A DNA stretch of 64,000 nucleotides from Apiospora phragmitis (Eukaryota > Ascomycota > Sordariomycetes > Amphisphaeriales > Apiosporaceae), in the NCBI GenBank assembly GCA_038363925.1, contig JAQQWL010000002.1, forward strand, positions 1,736,001 through 1,800,000, written 5' to 3'. The notes below the pieces were generated by a model that worked only from the letters and a program-made list of their open reading frames with translations, was not told the origin of the DNA and ran no database searches. The first letter of the stretch is position 1. The number at the start of each line of letters is the position of its first letter. Both the position numbers and the translations under genes were made by a program. This document shows positions 38,030-52,429 of the stretch, piece by piece.

Positions 38030-38664
38030 TATAACGAACGCTATCCGGGTTTTAAAAGAAACCTAGTAAGACGTATTAAGGTTTATATTAATAATACGAG
38101 AAAGTATTTAAACGTGTAATAAAAATCGCTTTTATCGATATAATAAGTAATAGCTCGTAAAATCGAAAGTAATTAAAATACGTAAACTTTAAAGGTATTT
38201 ATAATAGTTTTATTAAAACTATTTATTTTATTAATAAATGAAAATTAATATTTAAATTAATTATTAAAATAAAAAGTATTTATATAAAATATATAAGAAA
38301 TATTTATTATTATATATTTAACCTCTTTTTTTATTAATTCGTTAAATTATTTAGTTTACCTTCGTATTTTAGTAATCCGGGTAATCCCTTTATTAGTTAA
38401 ATTACTAGCTTATTTTATCGTTTTTAATAATCCCCGTGATCCTTCACGTGATATTATTCTTGCCGCTCTTTAGGGTCGTATCTAGCCGGCTGTTATTCGG
38501 GACACCGTCGTTATGGTCGCCGTGCGCTTTTATAGTATAGGCGCGTTTATATTAGTATAGTTAGTAACGCGGTCGGTGGCCGTAATATCGTAGCCTAGGC
38601 GAGGTATTATAAATCCGGCCCGGTAATTTATAAGCTTTAGCCGTATAATTAGGTTAGGTTATAA
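38030..38664 (-). repeat. 3' LTR of Gypsy copy 1
   Basis: 635 bp. It matches 44974-45610 along its length; for example both carry ccggctgttattcgg and gtatctagccggctg. The right border is ggttataata and the left border is tataacga. Confidence 0.85.
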
Positions 38665-38940
38665 TATTATTTTCCCTTTTTTAATTATTTTATCCCTAAA
38701 GCGCTAGGTTTTTTTAAATATTTTTTACTCGTTTATTATATTAAAGCTTAATAAATCCTTTCTTTTTTTCGTTATATTTTTATTATAATATTCGCTTATT
38801 ATATTAAATCGAGTTAAAAAATTTATTTTTTATATAAAGTTTAAAAAAATTAAATAATATTATAACTTAATTATTTTCGTTAATAAATTTAGTTTTAAAA
38901 TTATATCGTATTTTTTTTATTTAAAAAAAAATAAAAATAT

Positions 38941-39345
38941 ATTATACTAAATAATATTTCTCGTTATAAAGAGTATATCCGTCATAATCGGTTTTATAAT
39001 AGTTCCGGTCTATCGGTTTTTACGGTATCTCGGGTCGTCGACGAGTCCCGTTATCTATGTTTTAAAGAGTAGGCGGCTAACGACTCTCTACGCGAGGCGA
39101 GCGCGGCTTTAAAAAAGGCTTACCGGGAGGCTTAGGGGGCCTTTTAGCGTCTAGAGCGGATTCGGCAGTAGCGGAACTCTTTAATAACGCGCGACGTAGA
39201 AATAACTAGGCGTGGCCTTCGCTTTTTAAACGAGCTAGAAGCGGCCGAGTACGCCGAGTTTAAGGCGGTCGTCGAGGCGTAGTTTTTCGGAACGTTTAAA
39301 GTAGTAAATTAGAACGCGATAAATTTTAACCTCGTTTTTTTTTAA
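38941..39345 (+). pseudogene. Antisense reading frame inside Gypsy copy 1
   Basis: Lies between integrase and the 3' LTR but on the strand opposite to gag-pol. One frame reads coherently for about 130 codons, interrupted only by TAG codons and a final TAA: SRVVDESRYLCFKE, NDSLREASAALKKAYREA, RLERIRQ, RGLRFLNELEAAEYAEF. Every TAG sits where Gln would fit a charged helical coiled coil, so they look like CAG to TAG changes. It is noticeably less AT-rich than its surroundings. The function is unknown. Confidence 0.6.
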
Positions 39346-41504
39346 ATTTTTATAGTTTTTTTATAACGTTCGCTAAATACCTCTTAAGTTTTTAAGTATT
39401 ATTTTTTAATAGGTAATTTTTTTATTAAACGAGGTATTAAAAGCTTCGGTTTTTTTTTTAATAATTTTATTAATTTCGTACTCGTATTAATTTATTTTAA
39501 CTTTTAATTATATATTAATTAAAGTTTTTTTAATTATTAATTCGAATAATAAAATATAAAGTATATTTATATTATTTTAAATAATAATAATTAATAATTA
39601 GTTTTTAAAATAACTTTTATAATTTTAAATAATCCGATTTTTTTAAACTTTAATTTATTATTTAATTACTTAATTTTAATATTTTATTATAAAAGGTAGA
39701 CTTTTTCTCCTTCTTTATAAGTTAATTTTTTTAACTTTATTTAGTCGGCGTATTTTTTTATTCGTTATTAAAAAAAAGTAAGGTTTTATTATAATATAAT
39801 TTAGAGTTTTTTTAATTTTTCGATTTATATAGTCGCGATTAGTATTAGTTTTTTTTAAGGGTTTTTTAGTAATTTCTAAGTTATACTTATAGTTTATTTT
39901 ATTTATAATTAATATAATAGCGTAGGTATTATTTTAAGGTTTAGTTTATTCGCTCGGTTTATTTATTCGTTTAAGGGTGGTACGTCGTAGATAGTTTATA
40001 TTTAATACCGAGTTATGTTATAAGCGATTTTTAGAATTTAGCGGTAAATAATTTATTTTTATTAGAGATGATCGTTTCGGGTAGTTCGTATTAATTAATA
40101 ATTATTCGAAGGAATATATATATTAAATCGTTAATATTATTAAATTCTTTATATAATAAAAAGTAGGTATATTTTATAAATTTATTCGTAATTATTAAAA
40201 TATTATCGTAATTAATTTTAATTAGGGGTTTTTTTAATAGGGGTAGTTTAACGACGAAGTTAAGTGCGATAGTTTTTTATGTTTTATCTAGTGGTAGGAT
40301 TAGTTATAATTCTTTGTATAGCCGGTGTCGGGTGGCTTTAGCTTTGCTATAAAGGTTATATTTATTAATTACCTTGGCCACGGTTAGCTTAAAGGTTTTA
40401 TAATCGAATTATTTAGTAATCCTTTTTTAGGTTTTAAATATTTTTTAATATCCGTGTATAGGATGTTTATAAAATTCCTTAATAAAGTTTTCGCGATACT
40501 GCTTAAGGATATAGATCTTGTTTTAGTAAAAAGTGAGACCGTTATAATTTTCGAAGTGGTTTTTAAAGTAGTTTATAAGGTCGGGGGTTTAGTTAAGTTA
40601 TTAGAACTTAGTAACTTAATTATTATTATATTAGATATAGTTCGTAACGTTTAGTTATTTTAATAGTATAAAGTTACTATTTTAGTTATAAGTAAGGATA
40701 GTTCGCGTTTTAAGCGGGACCTTTTTTTAATAGTCCGGTTATTAGTTTAATATATTAACGCGACCGTTCTCGTTACTTTTTTTAATAAATAATAATAAGG
40801 TTAAATTTTAATAAGAACTTAAACTATTATATTTATTATTTATTTAATTCTTTAATAATAATAAACGTTATAAGGTTTTTATAATCGGTATAAATTTTAA
40901 TTAGTTTTATTATTTTATTAAAATTATATTTTTATTTTTTATAAACTTTAATAATAGCTATTAACTTTTTATTATAAATTTAATAATTAAGCTCTAATTC
41001 GTTAAACCTTTTTAAAAAGAATGCGACCGGGTATAGTTTTTTATTATTATTTCGTTAATTAAGTTATCCTTTGATCGTATAGTTTAATACGTCGGTTTCG
41101 ATTTTAAAAGGCTTGGATAAGTTTATTACGCGAAGTATTAATTCGTTAAGGATTCGCTTTTTAATATTATAAAAAGCTTTATTTTTTTTTTCCGTTTATT
41201 AGAATAATTCGTCCTTTTTTATTAAGTTTATTAGGGGTGTCGCTATCTTATTAAATCCGGGGACGAAGATCCGGTAATAGTTAGCTAGTTTTAAAAAGGA
41301 TTTAATTTCCGTAGCGCTTATAGGCGTGGGCTACTCTTTAATTGTTAAGATTTTCGAAGGTTTTATTTAGATTTCGCCCGGGGATATTATGTATTTTACG
41401 AAAGTGACGGATCGTTGGTAAAATCCGCTTTTTTTTAAGCTGATTAGTAGGTTAGTATTTTATAGTTTTTAGAGTATTAGTTTTACGTATTTTCGGTACT
41501 GCTC

Positions 41505-41870
41505 GTTATTCTCGGAATAGATAAGGATATCGTTAAGGTATATTATAACGAACTTATCGAGGTATTTTTATAAAACGTAATTAATTATAGATTAAAAGTT
41601 AGTTAATATATTAGTTAAGTTAAACGGTATAGCTTAGTATTCGAAATAGCCGTACTTAATTCGGAACGTTATTTTTTATTTTTTTCCTTTTTTAATTCGG
41701 ATTAAATTATATACGTTAAAAAGATCGAGTATTATAAAGATTTTAACGTTTAATAATTTATTTTATAAATCGCCGATTAAAAGTAAGAGGTATCGGTTTT
41801 TAATAATAATTTCTTTAAGTTTTTAATAATCGATATATATGCGTTATTTAGGTTTCCCGTCCTTGCTCTT
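41505..41870 (-). pseudogene. Reverse transcriptase core of Gypsy copy 1
   Basis: The frame reads through the RT palm to FVIIYLNDILIYSE at about 41,526-41,550. The active site is YLND (41529-41540) instead of YxDD: the first catalytic Asp is Asn, one G to A change. Many stops. Confidence 0.8.
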
Positions 41871-44800
41871 TTTTGGAACGAAGAGGATAAGGAAGCCTAT
41901 TAGTAACGTGGATAGTTATATAACTCTTTTCTCGAGATTTTCCGTAATATATTCTTTTAAGGCTTATTTATACTCTTGGTTAAGTTTATATATAAGTATA
42001 AATAGGGGTTCCTTCTTATTTTTAAAAGGTATTTTATAATTTTATTATATATAAAGCGGTAAGCCTATTTTTAGTTTCTTATTAAAAAGAGCTTCGAATT
42101 ACCGGTACTTTTTTAATATAATCGTTATAACGTCACAATTTAAGCTCTTTAATAATAATATATACTTTAAAGATTTTAAGTTTATTAAGGGGTCGTTTCT
42201 TAAACCGCTGCCTATCGATTAAACCTTTTTTAATATATTTTATTAAAGTTAGCCTATTTTTTAATTAATTTTAAAATTATTTACCCGTAATTAGGGTATT
42301 TTTAAAATTATATCGTATTTTATAATATCCGTGATGTTATATATAATTTATTTATGGTGTTTTTTAATATCGATTAAAAAGTTCGCGACTTTTTTTTATA
42401 TTTCTTTATTATTATAGGTTATAAATCTTTTATTAACGGTTTTAAATCGGTATAGGGCGTTTTTTTCCTATTATTCGAGTTTAAGGTAATTAATAATTCG
42501 TAATGAAATATAGTTTTTTTATATTCCGTTATTAAGTAACGCTTTAATATAAACTCTTTTTATGCTTATTATTAATATAATATATTTATAAATAACTCGA
42601 TTATTAGTTATTTAGTATAGGGACCTGTTTTAGTCCGCCTGTTATTATTTTTTTATAATAGGCGGCGTTCGTTTTTTAAACGTTATTTTTATAAGTAATT
42701 AATAATTTTTTACGATTAATCTTTATATCGTCGTTATTATTCTTTTTGTTTTTTATAAGGCGTTTTTTAGTATATTAGTAAGGGTGTTTTTATGCTCCTC
42801 TTTATACGAAGTGCTATCCCTAATACTTGAGGTTCGAGTTCTCCGGGTAATTCGAAAGTTTATTAAATTCGCGATAATTTATAACCGCTTTATAAATTTT
42901 TTAATATATTAAAAAGGTTTTTTTATTAAGTATATATTTATATATTTTAAAAACGTTAAACGCTCTCTTTTAAACGTTTATAAGTTCGCGATTTTTTTAG
43001 GCGTATTTAAAGTATTAGTTTTAGAAATATTCTTTTTAATCTCGTTTTTTTAAGTGGTATTATCGTAGTTACCGTGGGTCTTTTTATATTAATAAGTACA
43101 CGCGTTATTTATTAGAGATTAATATTCGGATTTTTTTAATAATATAGTCCGGGTATGGTTACGTAATAAATTATTTACCGATCTTTTAAAGAAATTATTT
43201 ATGCTTAAATTTTTTCGCGAAGTGTTTTATATAGGCGTTATATATATATAAGATCTATAAAAATGTAAAGTATTCTTTATATATAGGGGAAATTCGTAGG
43301 TTATCCTTTATGGCGTAGTTATTATAAATTTTTTAATTAAACCCGGCCGTGATAAGTATTTAGTGTAAATATTTTAAATCGGGGTAAAAAATATTAGGGA
43401 TAGCTAATTATTTATTAGGTTTTAAGTTTTTAAACTTAATAATCTCGTATACTAATTTATTTATTAATATACGTATTAAGCGTTCGTAGTTTATAGGTTA
43501 TTCTAGCTAGTTCGTAATATTGTTTATTAAATTATTATCTTCCTTATAAGGTAGGGATTATTCTTTTTACGTTATTACGAGGCTTTGGCTATAGTTTTTT
43601 TTACTTTTTAAAACTTTAGGGAATTATTTAGTACTTTTTTTATTTATTAAATAAGAGGTGCACTTATTATTATAGCAGGCTGTTTAGGATAAGCTACCGT
43701 GTTTAATAGTAGCGCTATTATCTTTAATAATTATTATAGGGGTGTTTTTTATTTTAATAATATTAACGTGTTATTTATTAAGGACTCGTCAGAAATCCTT
43801 CTTTAATACTTAATATTTTCGAATATAATATCTTAGTTTTTAATAATTATAATAGGTGCCGCGTAACTTCTTATCCTACTTATTATATTTAATAACGTTA
43901 AGCTTTATAGGCTTATTATAGTAGCTATACGCCGTGGTATTTTTAAACGGTATATAGTTATATTATTATAATCGCCCCGTATTAGTTTAAGTTTAATTAA
44001 TTTATCGTTAAGGTTCGCTTTATTTCTCGCGATATTATTTATATATACGAGTATTAATTTTAATAATAAGCTTTATATATAAAAGAAAGTTATTAAGGGC
44101 GTTAAGCCGGCTAAATTCGTTTTTAATATTATTCTTTAATTTTCGGTAATATATTATAATTTTCGTAATTTCGGTATAATTTAATTAAACTATAATACGT
44201 TAGAATTCGGTTATATAAGAAGCGGCTAATCCTTTTTATTTAAAGGTTTCAAGTTTTCTCTCCGCCTGTCGCTTTTCGTCGGGGTTTTAAAAAAGTGATT
44301 TAAGGGCGTGTTCGAAGCCGTCGTAACTTTTAAAAATACGTTATATTTTTATACGGCATAGTTTAATTTATTAATCGTTTTTTATAAGTTTATTTAAATA
44401 AGGTTTAAATTAAGCGAGTATTTTATTTTTAAAAAACGAGGCGGCGTGAATAATTTATTAAGTAACGTTTTAAAACGTGCTTTTATAAAATCGTTAATAA
44501 GTTTTAACCTAAATAAAAAAGGTTCGAAAATTTCCGCTTATTTCGTTAAAAAGTATTAACGAATTAATTTTTATACCCTTTTTTAATATAATAAAGGTTT
44601 AAATAATATTAATAATTATATAAAAGAGATATATTTTTTCGCATAGCTTATTAATATTATAAAGTGTTTGTTCTAAGGTACCCTTAATTAGGAATTCGTT
44701 ACGCTTTTTTCGAGCTTAATGTAATAATATTAATAATTAGCGCTTTTTTATTCGAATTTCTTAATTTATTTAATTAATATTTATCGGGTAAGTTCGTTAT

Positions 44801-44973
44801 TATTATCGTCGCTATTAATGTTTATAGCAGGGTCTTGTTAAGAGGTGTTAAAGGTGGCGATAAGAGTCTTTCCTTATCGGATGATATTACTAGGGTTAAA
44901 TATAGATATAGTTTTTATAGTATTATTATTTAAAGGTTTAAGTAATAATTCGTAAAAATAAAAGTAATTAAAA

Positions 44974-45610
44974 TATAACGAATATTATTTAGGTTTTAAA
45001 AAAAACTTAATAAAATATACTAAGGTTTATATTAATAATATAAAAAAATATTTAAACGTACGATAAAAATCGCTTTTATTAATATAATAAGTAATAGCTC
45101 ATAAAATTAAAAGTAATTAAAATACGTAAATTTTAAAAGTATTTATAATAGTTTTATTAAAATTATTTATTTTATTAATAAATTAAAATTAATATTTAAA
45201 TTAATTATTAAAATAAAAAATATTTATATAAAATATATAAAAAATATTTATCGTTATATATTTAACCTCCTCTTTTATTAATCCGTTAAATTACTTAGCT
45301 TACCTTCGTATTCTAATAATCCGGGTAATCCCTTCGTTAGTTAAATTACTAGCTCACTTCGTTGTTTTTAGTACTCCCCGTGATCCCTCACGTGACGTTA
45401 TTCTTACCGCTTTTTGGGGTCGTATCTAGCCGGCTGTTATTCGGAACACCGTCGTCGTGATCGCCGTACGCTTTTATAGTATAGGCGCGTTTATATTAAT
45501 ATAACTAGTAGCGCGGTCGGTAGCCATAACATCGTAGCCTGGGCAGGGTATCGTAAATCCGGCCCGGTGATTTATGGGCCTTAGCCGCATGATTAGGTCA
45601 GGTCGTAATA
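44974..45610 (-). repeat. 5' LTR of Gypsy copy 1
   Basis: 637 bp, from tataacga to ggtcgtaata. It pairs with 38030-38664 and is less AT-rich than that copy, so the two LTRs were mutated unequally. Confidence 0.85.
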
Positions 45611-45645
45611 CCTTAACCTTTTTTTATATTCTTTTATATCCGAAA

Positions 45646-45860
45646 ATGCTATAATTTTAAAAAGAGAGTGATATAATTCTAGCGCTTCAAGCGCTCTAGG
45701 AAGACTTAACTTTAAACGTACGAAAGGTTGTATTAATTTATTACGTTTTATTAAAAACTTTATAACGTAAACGAAATAGTTAACCTATACGACGCGAAAT
45801 ATTTACGAATTCTCGAAAACTTTTAAATTTCGAAAAAATACGATTATTTAATATATTATT
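45646..45860 (+). mobile_element. Pogo-type transposase, 5' half
   Basis: ATG at 45646, then KESDIILALQAL and RKVVLIYYVLLKTL, the N-terminal helix-turn-helix of Pogo/Tc5-like transposases, followed by RREIFTNSRKL and a degraded FEK segment. It stops at the Copia A insertion. The last 5 bases, TTATT (45856-45860), are the target duplication. One small frame change near 45,830. Confidence 0.75.
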
Positions 45861-46067
45861 TATTAAATAAGCTCTCGTACGTACGGTGGTTCCGGTTTTA
45901 ATCGAGGTTTAATCGTTTTTATTCTATTATTTATATTTATTTTTAATACGAGCTATGAGTGGAATTATATACCCCTTTTATTAAAATAAGAAAGGGGTTT
46001 ATACGCGTAGGTACGTAATACCTTTTTTAAAGTAATATAGAAAACTTTAATTCTTGTTATTTTAATA
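45861..46067 (-). repeat. 3' LTR of Copia A
   Basis: 207 bp, from tattaaataagctc to attttaata. The same length as the other complete LTRs of the family at 51919-52125 and 57810-58016. Confidence 0.85.
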
Positions 46068-49000
46068 CTGGCAGTTTTTATTTTAATAATTATTAGAACA
46101 GTAGGAACTAAGGTTTTTTATCTTATTTTAAAAGGGGTGCTATATATTTATACGTACGAACCCATTTCTTATTTTATTAAGAGGGGTATACGATACCTTT
46201 CGTAATTCGTATTAAAAATAAATATAAATAATAAAAGTAAAGAAACGGTTTTACGCCTTTACCGATATAAAGGCGACCGTACTAAAAAGCCCCGAGAATT
46301 TCCGCCCGTTAAAAATTCGGAAGAAGAGCCGAACTAAATTAACCGTACGAGGAGGAACCCCTTTTTCGGAGTATATATTATAAAGAGAAAACTAGGTTCC
46401 GAATTATACGCGAAACTAGCTAAGTTATATATAATTATATATTTAAATAACTTTATTATACGATTTATAAAACGATAACCTTTATTAAATAGAGTTAATC
46501 GCGGTCGGCGAATCGAGATCGAACCCGGATATACCGAACTTAAATAAACCGATAATTTTAAACCCCGAACTATTTATATATAAAAAAGTATTTTAAAATA
46601 CCGGGATTTCGTTAATAATTTAAAAAAGGAACGTTAACCTCGCTTTTTAAAAATTTAAACCTTTAAACGTATTTTTCGAAAAAATAATACCCGAATTATT
46701 TATAACGTACTTTATATAATACTTTTTAAAATATTATATATTAAAAATAAAAAAGGCTTCTTTTAAAAAATTATTTATTATAAAATTTAATAAATAAACC
46801 GAATATTAATTCGATTAAATTAACCGTATATTTTAAAAAAAACTCTTTAATTATTTTAAAAAATACGGAGTCGATATATTAACGGACGGATCCTTTAAAG
46901 CTAAGCTTACAAGTTTAGTACTACCGGCCGATCCTATACATTAATAGGACCAACCGGCAGAACCGACTTCGGAAACCCGAAAGGGGGATATTCTATACTC
47001 TTTCCGAGAATAGACAGTCGAAAAACCGCCGCCTAAGCGAGAAATACCCGGTTTCCGTACGGAGCAATCGTCCGCGACACCACAGGGTACTTTAAAACCA
47101 ACGTTCAATCCCGGAGTTTCAAATACTCTAGGCCCGACGTCTAACCCTGGATTCCTAAGCACCTAAACGTCGCAAGACATTATCCTTTTTCTTTCTCCGA
47201 CTCCGATACCGCCGGACTAGAGGGCACGATTATTTAATTTAGCGTATATTATAAAATACGATATCCCTTTAAGCCGAGCTATTTATAACGGTAAAATCGA
47301 TCAAAATAAGGTCGTTATTTTTTCGAAGGTATAAAGGAAAAAAAAAAGCTATACCGGCAAGCCGTATAATATCTTTTATAATAAAGTACGGATATTTATT
47401 AAAATATGCCGACGGCTAGATATATTAAAAAACTAATATTATATAATCTTTTTAAATATTTTTTCCGGCCGTATAGAAGTATTTTATTTTAATTATATCA
47501 GACCTAAAAAAAAATAAAACGAAATATATTATTTAATAAATTTATATTTTAATATAATAATAAATTACGTATAATATTTTACGAATTAAATAATAACTTT
47601 TTTTATATAAATAAAAAATAAAAACGTTAAGAAATAATTTATCGAGGTTTTAAAAATCTTACTAAATAAGTTCTAGCTCGTATAACGAGCTTTCGGAAAA
47701 GAATTCGAAAAAAAGATCGCTTTCTATACCTCCGTTATAAAAACTTATCGAGAAGTTCCGGAATTTATACTAGCCTTTATTAATTAAAAACTAATATACG
47801 AAACGTTATTTTTAAACCTTTATATATTATTAAATATAATAACGGATTAAATATTATTAAAATAATATTTAATAAAAAAATTATATTAAAACCCGGCTAT
47901 AAATATATACTTAATTAATAAACGGTTTATAAATAATTATACGAAAAAAAACCGACTAACTTACGGTAATAAATTACTATATAATAGCCGACTACTAGGA
48001 TAAGAAAGGATCTAGCGACCCGCCGGCACCTTCCGACTAAAATTACTGTACAAGAACTGGAAGTTCGAACGAAAAACCTGCCGAATCTACTATAAGTAAA
48101 GCTATTAATTAATAAATCACTTAACCGAAGAGTAGTTCCGAGTAAGGAATTAATATTTTTAAATATACGATAATATTAAATAAGGCCCTTTTTTTAAAAT
48201 AAGTATAAAACGTTCGTTTAAAACTAAAAAGAGGATAAAAAAGAGTTAGAAAATAACGAAAAGGAGTACGAATACCTCGATTTAGAAGATATATAATAAA
48301 ATATTATTTATTTAATAAACGCCGCGTTCTAATATTAATTTATTAACGAGGATATGTATTTAAAAATTATTATACGGGCCGATTAATTTAATTTTAATAG
48401 CTTATATAGTTAGATTTATTAAAAAAAGCTTTAAAATATTAGTGTCGCCTTGTTTTTAATAATCGGAAAACTTTAAATAGAGGCTTATATACGAGAGAAT
48501 TTAAACGTATAAATCGATTAAATTTTAAAAAGCGCCGAAATTAAGTTTAAAAATTTAAAGCCTATTTCGTTAATTAAAATAATTAATATATAAAATTTAT
48601 TAAAAATAATAAAATATTATATTTTAAATATTATAACTTTTTTTTATTTTTATTATATAACGCTAACCGGTTTAAAACGTATTATAATAATATTTTTAAT
48701 TTTATTATATAAAAAGACGGCGAAATACTTTTTATAATTAAAAAATAAGGACACCTGTTTTTTAATACCGGCCGTATAAAAACGACGTTATATTTTATTA
48801 AAAGATAGTTTTAACACTTTTATTAACGTTTTAAATACCCTCGTATAGAAAAGCTTTATACTCTTTTAAAGAACGCCGGCTATGACGATATCGACCTTAC
48901 TATTCTCGACGAGATTTAAAAGTTTTATTCTTAATATTAAGCGTATAATCCGGCATTATAAAGATTTAAATTCTCGTTATAAAATAAATACGATTTTAAT

Positions 49001-51639
49001 TACGAAATTATTATAAACATTATTTATATTAATAAATAAAACATACTTTATATAATCGATTCGAGTATATCTTTTTAAACGGTTATATTCCTATATTCGC
49101 TTAATATATAAAATATTTAAAATACCTTTTATAAATATTAAATATATATATATTAAGGATTTTTTAATTATATTTCGTATAATCCGGGTACGCATTTTTA
49201 AAAAGAATTTCGAAACTATATACGAATAATAAGAATTATTTATAAGTAAATACTTATCGAAGCTTATTAAATAATAAATAAAATTAAATAAGCGTATGTT
49301 TTATTATATAAAGCCTTCGATATTTTATAAAAGGTTTTCGGTTATTATGTAAATACCGAGATAATATTTTAAATAATAATTAAAGCTTTAAATAATACGG
49401 CTGGCCCCGATAATCTAATTCTTACCTTGCTCGTATTCGGAATATACCTTCGTATTAATAAGAACTTATCACCGTTACCGGAGATCTAAATATAAGGAGA
49501 AACCGTATAAAAAGTAATAAAAATATTTCGGAAAATACGTATAAATATTAATATTTACCGAGCTTTAAATAACCGGAATAAACTAGCTATTTATAATATT
49601 TTAATACTCTTGCTCCGGTATAAAGTCCTGGTTTAGCGGGAAAAAAAAGAATAAACCGAATTATATAAGATAACAGTTATCGAAAACTATACGATCTGGG
49701 TAAATACCTTAAACGGCTTAAAAGCCTTTCGAGTAACCTAAATTAAGCCGTATTACCGAGAAAAGGCCGAAGAACCGCGTAACGAGCCGGATATATAACT
49801 AGATCCGGAATAGCCGGCAAGTACCTTAAATACCGAACTAATAGCCGAGGAAATTACGGTAGCTCCTATATAACGCGGCCGAGAATAATTTAGAAAATAT
49901 TTATTTCGGAACGCTCGAACCGCTATATTTCTTGTTTAAAAAAAAATAAAAGAATTATAACCTAGTAATTAAGTTTTAATAAAACGAGGTTATTACCTCG
50001 TCCGGATACCCGTTTGAAAAGTCTAATATAGAAAAGATTAATAATCTCGTTATACGAAAGGTTTTCGAATTTATTTAATTTAACCCGAATAAGTATACCA
50101 GCCGGAAAATTTTTAAAATATAGCTCGTATAAAAGATTAAGCGTAAAATTATAAAGTTATACAAAAAATTTAGGCTTATAATATAAAATTACGGAGATAT
50201 AGAAAAAAAGGCTATTTTAACCTAGTTATTAATAATCTAGTGGATGAGCTAAAGACTTCTTTTAACCTTCGAACCGACCTTGATCCGAGATTTTAATATA
50301 TAAAACGAGTTACGTAATATTATATAAGCGTATACTTAGTTATATAACAAATTAAACCGACTAATTTACATATATTTATTAATAAAGCTAAAGACTTAAT
50401 ACTTTAAAAAAACGCTATTTTAAATCGTATTACCCCTATATAAATTAATAAAGTTAAGATTTTATTAATTTAAAACGTATTATAATTATTATATATAAAA
50501 TTTAAAAATAACCGTATTAATATATAACGTTTATTTATTATTTATTATAAAAAGACCGGATATTTTCAGCATTATAATAATATAAACCGACGATACATTT
50601 AGCTTCGCTATAACCCACTTTTCTAAAAAAAAGAGGAAGAAAAGCTAATAAAGGAATAATTCTATACAAAATTAAAGAATATTTTAACCGAAAACACGCC
50701 GATCGAGTTTAATAGAAGTAAAATTCGATTAAAATCGTACGATATTTTTTTTCGAATAAAAAAGACAGGTTAATTAATTAAAACTTATCGACTTAAAAAT
50801 TATTAATAAAGGCTAGTAGTACGTCTCTTAACATACGAGAAGGGTATATCTCGTATTTATTTATTAGTTAAAAGCAGCGTACGACCTATTTACCGCCGCT
50901 TAAATATAAACCTTAAAGGATAAGGATATTAAAAACCTAAATATATAAATTAATTAATAAATCTAAAATTAGATACGCGGCTTAAAATATATCCCGCTTA
51001 ATCTTTATTATATAAAGATATATATTTTTACCGATAATTCCTTCGCGAATAATAAAAACCTGACGTCCTAGCTTAGATATTTAATTATTTTAAGCTAAAA
51101 GCTTAGCCGTACGAGGGACCGTTTCGAAATTTAAGGCAATATTATTTATTAGAGCTCGACGAAATATAAAAGAATTACTCGAAGCGTATTAACTAACGAA
51201 TTATACGGCATAACTTTTAATATCGATAACGGTATCGTACTTAATACTATATTAAAAAAAATCGTATAAAGCCTCGGATTTTAAAAAGTATTAATAATCC
51301 TTTATATAAACTTAAGATCACTTTATAAATACTTGGTTAAAGTAAGAATAACGAACGAGAAAAGACTGATAATCGATATCATATCGCTCTGAAAATTATA
51401 CAAAAAAAGGGAGATCTCGGAAATCTGCTAGGTCGACGGCCGAAATAACCCCGTAAACGCCTTTATTAAAAAATTTCTAAATAAAGCCCTCGAATAATTA
51501 ATATTAATTAATAAATTAACTATACGCGTAAAAGCGTATATCGAAAGACTAGACTCGTACGGCGAGTAAAAAAAGAGGAGAGAAAGAGAGATATCTTTTT
51601 CCTTAACAAGGTATAACGTATCGCGATATACGATAACGC

Positions 51640-51745
51640 CCCTATTACTATTATTACTTTTATTACTATTATTACTTTTAATTAATAACGGGGAAATAAT
51701 ATATATTAACGTATAATAATTTTCCTTATTATTATTATTATTAAA
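51640..51745 (+). repeat. (TTA)n-rich microsatellite in Copia B
   Basis: Blocks of TTA/TTAC repeats after the RNase H end and before the 3' LTR. The inverted counterpart in Copia A is at about 52,285-52,403, there as TAA repeats of different length. Confidence 0.75.
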
Positions 51746-51918
51746 GGACCTATTATTTAACTAAGTTAATATTAAAAAGGTATAGTATCACCTATACGGC
51801 TTAAGTAAGCACCGAATACCGGATTAATATAACCCATCCGTACGAGACCCTTATAAAGGGAAGACTTGTCTTAAAAAGGGGAGCTACCCAAATCTATTAT
51901 TAAAACAAAGACTGCTAA

Positions 51919-52125
51919 TATTAAAATAATAAAAACTAAGGTTTTCTATATTACTTTAAAAAAGGTGCCACGTATTTACGCGCAAGAACCCCTTTCCTAT
52001 TTCATTAAAAGGGGCATACGATGCCCCTCGCAGCTCGTATTAAAAATAGATATAAATAATAAAATAAGAACGATTGAACCCCGATTAAAACCGGAACCAC
52101 TATATGTACGAGAGCCTATTCAATA
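51919..52125 (+). repeat. 3' LTR of Copia B (centre of the inverted repeat)
   Basis: 207 bp. It starts tattaaaat and ends attcaata. It is the single-copy spacer between the two arms of the large inverted repeat. Confidence 0.85.
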
Positions 52126-52429
52126 ATAATAAACTTAGGCAGCTCTCTTTTTTAAGACGAGTCTTCTTTTTATAAAGGTTTTATACGGATAGGTTATATT
52201 AATCCGGTATTCGGTGCTTATTTAAGCCGTATAAGTGATATTATACCTTTTTAACATTAATTTAATTAAGTAGTAAGTCTTTTAATAATAATAATAATAG
52301 AGAAAATTATTATACGTTAATATATATTATTTTTTTATTATTAATTAAAAGTAATAATAATAATAAAAATAATAATAATAATAAAAATAATAATAATAAT
52401 AAGGGCGTTATTATATATTGCGATACGTT

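Larger units (their letters stand above)
38030..45610 (-). mobile_element. Ty3/Gypsy LTR retrotransposon, copy 1 (dead)
   Basis: 7.58 kb between two matching LTRs, coding strand minus. Both LTR ends have TA where TG/CA would be expected before RIP. A possible 5-bp target duplication is CTTTA (38025-38029) against CCTTA (45611-45615). Internally, gag (about 44,700-43,400), a reverse transcriptase core (41,870-41,505), RNase H (near 41,110-41,070) and integrase are recognisable by comparison with copy 2. All are heavily interrupted. Confidence 0.88.
46091..52125 (+). mobile_element. Ty1/Copia element B inserted in A
   Basis: 6.03 kb, + strand, flanked by ATAAT at 46086-46090 and 52126-52130. 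The 5' LTR is shortened: about 100 bp over the LTR/primer-site border is missing. The 3' LTR is 51919-52125. The polyprotein (about 46,300-51,600) is dead but recognisable: an integrase tail with NNTAGPDNL and LLVFG (about 49,390), an RT region with ENTPIEFNRSKI (about 50,690), and RNase H with FTDNSFANN (about 51,030) and RVTRSVL-like TRSVLTNELYG (about 51,190). Confidence 0.87.

Noticed and set aside
40454..40654. 66-codon frame on + in the Gypsy element
   Set aside because: Low-complexity antisense frame over the integrase region of copy 1; not preserved as a helical, Gln-stop pattern like the one at 38,941-39,345.
45861..46300. A pair of head-to-head solo LTRs
   Set aside because: Target duplications and LTR lengths show they are the 3' LTR of Copia A and the shortened 5' LTR of Copia B.
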